From assembly GCA_028065725.1 (NCBI GenBank), contig JAPTVL010000237.1, forward strand, positions 51,751 through 115,750: a DNA stretch of 64,000 bases, written 5' to 3'. Each line of letters opens with the position of its first letter. Within the stretch, counting starts at the first letter, position 1. The notes below the pieces were generated by a model. That model had not been told where the DNA came from. It ran no database searches and saw only the letters and a list, made by a program, of their open reading frames with translations. The translations under genes were made by a program, and so were the position numbers. Origin of the DNA: Betaproteobacteria bacterium (lineage in GTDB: Bacteria; Pseudomonadota; Gammaproteobacteria; Burkholderiales; Rhodocyclaceae). This document shows positions 58,801-64,000 of the stretch, piece by piece.

Positions 58801-58991
58801 TTCGCCACCGCCTTCTCACGCTGTATGGTTTTGATGCGCGCGATATCCTTGCGTACCTTGCCGATCTGGCTGGTATTCGTCAGTTGCTGCGTCGCTACCT
58901 GCATGCGCAGGCCGAATTGCGCCTTGCGCAATTCCAGCAGCTCCTTTTGCAGATCCTCGGCGTTTTTTGCTCTCAGTTCAGTTGTTTTCAT
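58797..58991 (-). CDS. rpmC: 50S ribosomal protein uL29
   Basis: A 64-aa two-helix uL29 ([64 protein letters not shown]), at the tunnel exit where SRP and trigger factor dock. Three bases separate it from rplP. Confidence 0.98.
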   Translation of the reverse strand: MKTTELRAKNAEDLQKELLELRKAQFGLRMQVATQQLTNTSQIGKVRKDIARIKTIQREKAVAK

Positions 58992-58994
58992 GAC

Positions 58995-59408
58995 CTATCC
59001 CAAATGGCGGGTAACGAACGTGGTCTCGAGCGGCAGCTTGGCGGCGGCAAGCCGGAACGCCTCGCGCGCCAGCGTCTCATCCACGCCGTCCATCTCGTAG
59101 AGCACCTTGCCCGGCTGAATCTCGGCGACCCAGTACTCCGGTGAGCCCTTGCCGTTACCCATACGCACTTCAAGCGGCTTTTTCGAAATCGGCTTGTCCG
59201 GGAAAATGCGGATCCAGATACGACCGCCGCGTTTGATATGTCGGGTCATGGCACGGCGTGCTGCCTCGATCTGGCGCGCGGTAAGGCGACCACGACCGAT
59301 TGCCTTGAGGCCGTACTCGCCAAAGCTCACCTTGGCGCCCCTGGTTGCGAGTCCGGTATTGCGACCCTTCTGTTCCTTGCGGTATTTTCTGCGGGCAGGT
59401 TGCAGCAT
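58995..59408 (-). CDS. rplP: 50S ribosomal protein uL16
   Basis: A 137-aa uL16 ([109 protein letters not shown]...), with the Arg (about 82) region that is hydroxylated in E. coli. Normal length. Confidence 0.98.
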   Translation of the reverse strand: MLQPARRKYRKEQKGRNTGLATRGAKVSFGEYGLKAIGRGRLTARQIEAARRAMTRHIKRGGRIWIRIFPDKPISKKPLEVRMGNGKGSPEYWVAEIQPGKVLYEMDGVDETLAREAFRLAAAKLPLETTFVTRHLG

Positions 59409-59411
59409 GTT

Positions 59412-60293
59412 TTACTCCTTGCCTTCTTTCGCTGCGCCATCGGCAACGCCCTCGGCTTTTGCCGGAGCCTTGCGAATACGCTTGACGGGTGCTTTGGGCG
59501 CGGCGGCAACGCCTTCCGGCTTGGATTCTTCAGCCTTCTTGGCCGGAGTGCGGCGAGCTGGCTTGGCTTCGCCCTCACCTTCGGTCCGCGGCTTGCCGGG
59601 TCCGCGACGCGGCTTGCGCGAGTCATCAACCACCGGTTCGGGAGCGGCCAATAGCGCATCGCTGCGCGACAGGATCTCGCCCTTGAATACCCAAACCTTG
59701 ATACCGATGATGCCGTAGGTTGTCTTGGCTTCCGAAGTGCCGTAATCGATATCGGCACGCAAGGTATGCAAAGGCACGCGGCCTTCGCGATACCACTCCC
59801 GGCGCGCAATCTCGGCGCCATTCAGTCGACCGGAACTCATGATCTTGATGCCCTGTGCACCGAGACGCATTGCGTTCTGCATTGCACGCTTCATGGCGCG
59901 CCGGAACATGATGCGCTTCTCGAGCTGCTGGGCGATCGAATCGGCGATCAGCTGGGCGTCGATTTCCGGCTTGCGGATCTCTTCGATATTGACATGCACC
60001 GGCACGCCCATCTTGCGCTGGAGTTCGGCCTTCAGGTGTTCGATATCCTCACCCTTCTTGCCAATGACGACCCCGGGCCGAGCGCTGTAAACGGTAACCC
60101 GTGCGTTCTTGGCCGGGCGCTCGATCACGACACGGCCCACAGATGCGTGAGCCAGCTTCTTTTTCAGGTAATCGCGGACCTCAATGTCTTCCTTGAGCAT
60201 CTGCGGGAAAGTCTTGCTGCTGGCGTACCAGCGCGAAGTCCAGTTGCGTGTGACCGAAAGACGAAAGCCGGTCGGATGAATCTTCTGTCCCAT
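59412..60293 (-). CDS. rpsC: 30S ribosomal protein uS3 with long C-terminal tail
   Basis: A 293-aa uS3: KH domain ([21 protein letters not shown]) and C-terminal domain ([42 protein letters not shown]), then about 75 residues rich in Lys, Ala, Pro and Glu ([22 protein letters not shown]... to ...GAAKEGKE). E. coli uS3 has 233 aa; the extension resembles the KPA-rich tails of H1-like proteins and is likely disordered. uS3 forms part of the mRNA entry site and helicase. Confidence 0.97.
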   Translation of the reverse strand: MGQKIHPTGFRLSVTRNWTSRWYASSKTFPQMLKEDIEVRDYLKKKLAHASVGRVVIERPAKNARVTVYSARPGVVIGKKGEDIEHLKAELQRKMGVPVHVNIEEIRKPEIDAQLIADSIAQQLEKRIMFRRAMKRAMQNAMRLGAQGIKIMSSGRLNGAEIARREWYREGRVPLHTLRADIDYGTSEAKTTYGIIGIKVWVFKGEILSRSDALLAAPEPVVDDSRKPRRGPGKPRTEGEGEAKPARRTPAKKAEESKPEGVAAAPKAPVKRIRKAPAKAEGVADGAAKEGKE

Positions 60294-60302
60294 GTGTCCC
60301 CC

Positions 60303-60632
60303 TTAATCGCCGACGGTCACGAAGATGTGACAGGTAGGCTTGAGGATGCGGTTGCCGCGTCCCTTGGCTCGCGCCGTAAAGCGCTTTAGCACGGTGCCCT
60401 TTTCGACATAAATCCGCGTAATCTTGAGCGCATCGATGTCGGCACCATCATTGTGTTCTGCGTTGGCGATCGCCGACTCAAGAACCTTCTTGATGATTCC
60501 CGCGCCCTTTTTTGGGGAGAATGCCAGAATGCTGAGCGCCTGATCCACCGGCTTGCCGCGCACCAGATCCGCCACAAGGCGGCCTTTTTGCGGCGACAGT
60601 CGAACACCGCGCAAGTTTGCGTTGGTTTCCAT
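60303..60632 (-). CDS. rplV: 50S ribosomal protein uL22
   Basis: A 109-aa uL22 ([109 protein letters not shown]). ATG 60632 is chosen over the adjacent ATG 60635 because AAGGAG gives a usable spacing only for the former. Its beta-hairpin lines the exit tunnel. Confidence 0.97.
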   Translation of the reverse strand: METNANLRGVRLSPQKGRLVADLVRGKPVDQALSILAFSPKKGAGIIKKVLESAIANAEHNDGADIDALKITRIYVEKGTVLKRFTARAKGRGNRILKPTCHIFVTVGD

Positions 60633-60641
60633 CATCGCTCC

Positions 60642-60923
60642 TTACTTCTTCGCGGCGGCTTTCTTGCCGCCCGTGTGGCCCTTGAAGGTTCGCGTCAGAG
60701 CGAACTCACCAAGCTTGTGACCGACCATGTTTTCCGACACGTAGACCGGAATATGCTGCTTGCCGTTGTGCACGGCGATGGTCAATCCCACGAAGTCCGG
60801 AAGAATGGTCGAGCGACGCGACCAGGTCTTGATCGGGCGCTTGTCGTTAGAGGCGCGCGCTGCATCCACCCGCTTCAGCAGGTGAGCGTCGATAAACGGG
60901 CCCTTCTTGATAGAACGTGCCAT
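60642..60923 (-). CDS. rpsS: 30S ribosomal protein uS19
   Basis: A 93-aa uS19 ([93 protein letters not shown]). Head of the small subunit, pairs with uS13. Standard place between rplB and rplV. Confidence 0.98.
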   Translation of the reverse strand: MARSIKKGPFIDAHLLKRVDAARASNDKRPIKTWSRRSTILPDFVGLTIAVHNGKQHIPVYVSENMVGHKLGEFALTRTFKGHTGGKKAAAKK

Positions 60924-60926
60924 GTC

Positions 60927-61760
60927 TTACCTCTTACCTTTCGGCCTGCGCTGGACAATCATGACGTCCGTGCGCTTGTTGTTACGAGTGCGATAGCCCT
61001 TGGTCGGCTGACCCCAGGGACTGACAGGAACGCGCCCCTCGCCGGTACGGCCCTCGCCACCACCATGCGGGTGATCAACAGGGTTCATCGCCACGCCGCG
61101 AACCGTCGGACGAATGCCGCGCCAACGCATTGCACCGGCCTTGCCGATCTTGCGCAGACTGTGCTCTTCGTTTCCGACTTCGCCGATCGTCGCGCGACAC
61201 TCGACATGGATGCGACGGATCTCTCCGGAACGCAACCGTACCTGAGCGTAGATGCCTTCGCGCGCCAGAAGCTGGGCAGACGTGCCCGCAGAACGCGCAA
61301 TCTGCGCACCCTTGCCCGGCATCATTTCGACGCAGTGGATCGTGGTACCGACAGGTATGCTGCGAATCGGCAAGGTATTGCCCGGCTTGATCGGAGCCTC
61401 CGGACCGCTGATGACCGCCTGACCGACGACCATGCCCTTGGTGGCGATAATGTAGCGGCGCTCGCCGTCAGCGTAAAGCACCAGGGCGATATTGGCCGAA
61501 CGATTCGGGTCGTACTGAAGATTCTCGACTTTGCCCGGAATCCCATCCTTGTCGCGACGGAAATCGATTACACGATAAAGCTTCTTGTGGCCGCCGCCCA
61601 TGTGGCGCGTGGTGATGTGGCCGTGAGCGTTGCGCCCCGCGGTCCGGGTCTTCGATTCGACGAGCTTGTCGTGCGGACGACCCTTGTGCAGATTCGGGTT
61701 GACAACCTTGACGACGGCACGACGACCAGGCGAGGTCGGCTTGACTTTTACGAGAGCCAT
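60927..61760 (-). CDS. rplB: 50S ribosomal protein uL2
   Basis: A 277-aa uL2 ([35 protein letters not shown]...), with the peptidyl-transferase-proximal [22 protein letters not shown] that includes the conserved His. It abuts rplW with no gap. Confidence 0.98.
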   Translation of the reverse strand: MALVKVKPTSPGRRAVVKVVNPNLHKGRPHDKLVESKTRTAGRNAHGHITTRHMGGGHKKLYRVIDFRRDKDGIPGKVENLQYDPNRSANIALVLYADGERRYIIATKGMVVGQAVISGPEAPIKPGNTLPIRSIPVGTTIHCVEMMPGKGAQIARSAGTSAQLLAREGIYAQVRLRSGEIRRIHVECRATIGEVGNEEHSLRKIGKAGAMRWRGIRPTVRGVAMNPVDHPHGGGEGRTGEGRVPVSPWGQPTKGYRTRNNKRTDVMIVQRRPKGKR

Positions 61761-62075
61761 TTAAGCAGCCCCCCCTTCCGCAAAATTGATTTCCTGACCG
61801 GGCTTGAGGCAGACAAATGCCTTCCGGATGTCGCTACGGCGGCCAATGTTGCGTCCGGCGCGCTTGATCTTGCCCTTCAGGTTGGCGATCTGAACCGACT
61901 TGACCTCGACCTTGAACAACATTTCGACGGCCGCCTTGACTTCAGGCTTGGTCGCGTCGGGAGTCACGATGAACACGACCTGCTCGTTCTTGTCGGCAAT
62001 ATAGGTAGCCTTTTCGGAAATTTGCGGGGCTACCAGCACTTGCAGCAAACGTTCCGGATTGAAGTTCTTGCTCAT
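61761..62075 (-). CDS. rplW: 50S ribosomal protein uL23
   Basis: A 104-aa uL23 ([104 protein letters not shown]). Docking site for trigger factor and SRP. It overlaps the rplD stop by 4 nt (ATGA). Confidence 0.98.
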   Translation of the reverse strand: MSKNFNPERLLQVLVAPQISEKATYIADKNEQVVFIVTPDATKPEVKAAVEMLFKVEVKSVQIANLKGKIKRAGRNIGRRSDIRKAFVCLKPGQEINFAEGGAA

Positions 62076-62698
62076 GCCAGCATCTCCTCGATCTTGGCCA
62101 CGGCGCCCTTGGTGAAAATCACCTTGGGGAAACGCACCAGGGATACCGGATCAGCCTGCTGCGCTTCCAGCACCAGCACATTCGGCAGATTGCGCGAAGC
62201 CAGCGCCAGATTGTCGTCCAGACTGTCGGTCACCAGCAGCACGGAGTCCAAGCCGAGGCCCATGTCCTTGAGCTTCTGTGCAAAGAGACGGGTCTTCGGC
62301 GCTTCCATGGTGAAATCGTCAATCACCACCAGCCTGTCTTCGCGGGCCAGCTGGGACAGAATCGCTGCCAGACCGGCGCGATACATCTTGCGATTGACCT
62401 TCTGGGTAAAGTTTTCTTCGGGCGTGTTCGGAAAAATCCGGCCGCCGCCACGCCAAATAGGCGAAGAAGTCATACCAGCACGAGCACGGCCGGTACCCTT
62501 CTGGCGGAACGGCTTCTTGGTGCTGTGATGCACCTCTTCGCGATCCTTCTGTTTGCGATTACCGGCGCGGGCGTTGGCCTGATAGGCGACCACGACCTGA
62601 TGCACCAGTGCCTCATTGAAGTCACGACCGAACAGCGCATCGGAAGCCGTCACAGTTGATGCTGCCTGACCCTGGGCGTTGATTAATTTGAGTTCCAT
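62072..62698 (-). CDS. rplD: 50S ribosomal protein uL4
   Basis: A 208-aa uL4 ([75 protein letters not shown]...). The tunnel loop [14 protein letters not shown] is intact. In gammaproteobacteria uL4 also controls the S10 operon by attenuation in the rpsJ leader; the short leader here (about 35-40 nt) leaves little room for that. Confidence 0.98.
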   Translation of the reverse strand: MELKLINAQGQAASTVTASDALFGRDFNEALVHQVVVAYQANARAGNRKQKDREEVHHSTKKPFRQKGTGRARAGMTSSPIWRGGGRIFPNTPEENFTQKVNRKMYRAGLAAILSQLAREDRLVVIDDFTMEAPKTRLFAQKLKDMGLGLDSVLLVTDSLDDNLALASRNLPNVLVLEAQQADPVSLVRFPKVIFTKGAVAKIEEMLA

Positions 62699-62709
62699 GT
62701 CATCCCCGC

Positions 62710-63354
62710 TCAGTTGGATGCCTTGACGGCCGGGGCGACAACCACATCACCCCCCTTGGCGCCAGGCACCGCACCCCTGACCAGCAGGAGTTGGCGCGCC
62801 TCGTCGATGCGAACCACTTCGAGATTCTGCGTCGTACGCGCGACATCGCCGAGATGCCCGGCCATGCGCTTACCGGGAAACACGCGGCCCGGGTCCTGCG
62901 CCATGCCGATCGATCCCGCCGAGTTGTGCGACAAGGAATTGCCGTGCGAAGCGCGGTTCGACGAAAAATGGTGGCGGGTGATTGCGCCGGCAAAACCCTT
63001 GCCGATTGAGGTACCGCTCACGTCGACTTTCTGTCCGACGCTGAATATGCTTGCCGCGATCACGTCACCCGGCTTGAATCCGGCGAGTTGATCCGGTGCA
63101 ACGCGGAATTCCCTCAGAATTTCACCGGCTTCGACGCCGGCCTTGGCGAGATGTCCCGCCGCCGGCTTGCTGACCCGACTTGCGCGACGCTTGCCAAAGG
63201 TCACCTGAACGGCGGAATAGCCATCCACCTCAGGTGTCTTGATTTGTGTGACGCGATTATTCGACACATCGAGCACTGTCACCGGAATGGAAGAACCATC
63301 CTCGGCGAAAACACGCGTCATGCCAACCTTGCGTCCAACAAGGCCTAGACTCAT
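62710..63354 (-). CDS. rplC: 50S ribosomal protein uL3
   Basis: A 214-aa uL3 ([73 protein letters not shown]...). The central loop [27 protein letters not shown] contains the Gln methylated by PrmB in other species. It is separated from rpsJ by 109 bp. Confidence 0.98.
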   Translation of the reverse strand: MSLGLVGRKVGMTRVFAEDGSSIPVTVLDVSNNRVTQIKTPEVDGYSAVQVTFGKRRASRVSKPAAGHLAKAGVEAGEILREFRVAPDQLAGFKPGDVIAASIFSVGQKVDVSGTSIGKGFAGAITRHHFSSNRASHGNSLSHNSAGSIGMAQDPGRVFPGKRMAGHLGDVARTTQNLEVVRIDEARQLLLVRGAVPGAKGGDVVVAPAVKASN

Positions 63355-63427
63355 TTTATTCTCCTAAACCCCAGCTACGATTGGCCGGGCCCACTTTCAA
63401 AAATCAGCGACAAATGTCACCGCGACA

Positions 63428-63448
63428 GGCTCCGAAAAAGTCGGAGCC
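63428..63448 (-). other. Hairpin in the rpsJ-rplC gap
   Basis: Perfect 8-bp stem GGCTCCGA / TCGGAGCC with a 5-nt loop in the 109-bp gap. No T-tract follows on the minus strand. It could be a processing or partial attenuation element. Confidence 0.45.
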
Positions 63449-63463
63449 CCTGCTACTGAAAAA

Positions 63464-63775
63464 TTATTGCAGCTTGATCTCGACATCCACGCCAGCCGGA
63501 AGATCCAGCTTCATCAGCGCGTCCACCGTTTTGTCGGTCGGATCGATGATGTCCATCAGGCGCAAATGGGTGCGAATCTCGAATTGGTCCCGCGAAGTCT
63601 TGTTGACGTGTGGTGACCGCAATACGTCGAAGCGTTCAATGCGCGTCGGCAACGGCACCGGGCCGCGCACGACTGCGCCAGTGCGCTTCGCCGTTTCTAC
63701 GATTTCAAGCGCCGACTGATCAATCAGGCGATAGTCGAATGCCTTGAGACGGATGCGTATCTTCTGGCTTTGCAT
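63464..63775 (-). CDS. rpsJ: 30S ribosomal protein uS10
   Basis: A 103-aa uS10 ([103 protein letters not shown]). Also known as NusE in antitermination. First gene of the S10 operon, with its own promoter after tuf. Confidence 0.98.
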   Translation of the reverse strand: MQSQKIRIRLKAFDYRLIDQSALEIVETAKRTGAVVRGPVPLPTRIERFDVLRSPHVNKTSRDQFEIRTHLRLMDIIDPTDKTVDALMKLDLPAGVDVEIKLQ

Positions 63776-63819
63776 TACAAATCCTTAAAGAGCGAGGTCG
63801 CAAATCGCGAAAGGGTGAG

Positions 63820-63848
63820 ATTTTATCGCCCTTTTCGCTGTATTGCAA
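63820..63848 (-). promoter_or_regulatory. S10 operon promoter between tuf and rpsJ
   Basis: Minus strand TTGCAA, 17-nt spacer, TAAAAT; start near 63813, leader about 35-40 nt. It lies in the 79-bp gap after the tuf stop. Confidence 0.6.
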
Positions 63849-63854
63849 CAATAG

Positions 63855-64000
63855 TTATTCGATGACCTTGGCGACGACACCGGCGCCGACGGTACGACCG
63901 CCTTCACGGATGGCGAAACGCAGACCCTCTTCCATCGCGATCGGCGCAATCAGCCGCACCGTCATCGCCACGTTGTCCCCCGGCATCACCATTTCGGTTC
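63855..64000 (-). CDS. tuf: Elongation factor Tu (3' end only)
   Basis: The last 48 codons of EF-Tu: ...[46 protein letters not shown]. The rest lies beyond the right edge. Position directly upstream of rpsJ is the classical str-S10 junction. EF-Tu delivers aminoacyl-tRNA to the ribosome as a GTP complex. Confidence 0.97.
   Translation of the reverse strand, partial: TEMVMPGDNVAMTVRLIAPIAMEEGLRFAIREGGRTVGAGVVAKVIE

Noticed and set aside
63879..63899. Repeat-like ACACCGGCGCCGACGG in tuf
   Set aside because: It encodes the invariant EF-Tu end [12 protein letters not shown]; flanking bases do not fit the repeat.
1..64000. CRISPR arrays, IS elements, prophage genes, tRNA or rRNA genes
   Set aside because: No regularly spaced repeat array, transposase, integrase, phage structural gene or cloverleaf-like sequence was found by reading. 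The 25-bp repeat is dispersed and has no spacer regularity.

Overview
ORGANISM. The window is GC-rich chromosomal DNA of a betaproteobacterium, most likely from the Rhodocyclales/Sterolibacteriaceae area. I infer this from gene content and order (aceE-aceF-lpdA with a lipoyl domain fused to LpdA, arsR-rhodanese-grxC-secB-gpsA, a CysI-type hemoprotein-DUF934-cysH-cysD-cysN cluster, pmbA next to yjgA). No database search was run. No rRNA, tRNA, CRISPR array or complete insertion sequence is visible. LAYOUT. 1-2.8 kb (minus): phoU (cut by the window edge), rpiA, and a frameshifted gene of unknown function. 2.8-9.8 kb (minus): a pyruvate dehydrogenase operon aceE-aceF-X-lpdA, where X is a small proteasome/HslV-like Ntn-hydrolase (betaproteobacterial proteasome homologue type) coupled to its neighbours by overlapping stop/start codons. 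9.8-12.6 kb: bioB-bioC plus a tiny basic protein (minus) and divergent comF. 12.6-14.0 kb: a truncated AAA/DUF4143 ATPase and a MntA-HepT (MNT-HEPN) toxin-antitoxin pair. 14.3-19.5 kb: a chaperone-usher operon with spore-coat-U-type pilins behind a near-perfect sigma-54 promoter; its chaperone has a nonsense codon inside the signal peptide. 19.6-23.8 kb: trmL, a MazF/AbrB-type toxin-antitoxin pair with visible operators, gpsA, an SH3 protein, secB, grxC, rhodanese and an ArsR regulator with two candidate thiol-sensing cysteines. 23.9-28.6 kb (plus): gpmA-envC-ctpA-hypothetical-moeB/thiF. 28.6-32.6 kb (minus): a membrane protein, ribD, nrdR, glyA and a histidine phosphatase. 32.6-37.3 kb: a FadR/PdhR-like regulator divergent from a TRAP transporter (dctQMP, TakP-like binding protein), with two identical operators in between. 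37.3-42.3 kb: a methyltransferase, a membrane spermidine-synthase-like protein, pmbA, yjgA and a TIGR02647 protein. 42.4-49.4 kb: CysB-type regulator, TauE/SafE transporter and the assimilatory sulfate reduction operon. 49.4-64 kb (minus): the alpha, spc and S10 ribosomal protein operons from rplQ back to tuf (cut by the edge). HOW IT FITS TOGETHER. Most of the window is housekeeping: pyruvate to acetyl-CoA, biotin, sulfur assimilation, glycolysis, protein export and the translation machinery. The accessory parts are the two toxin-antitoxin systems and the pilus operon. THE MOST UNUSUAL SIGNAL is a 25-bp dispersed repeat (consensus GCCGTNNCGCC followed by AGCGCCGACTYTYG), present in 13 copies between 4.4 and 43.9 kb and in none of the ribosomal region. 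Nine copies lie inside intact genes and are read in frame; three encode the same K-V-G-A-G-x-T-A peptide in interdomain linkers of LpdA, AceF and EnvC. Two same-orientation pairs closely bracket single modules: the MntA-HepT pair and the spermidine-synthase-like gene.
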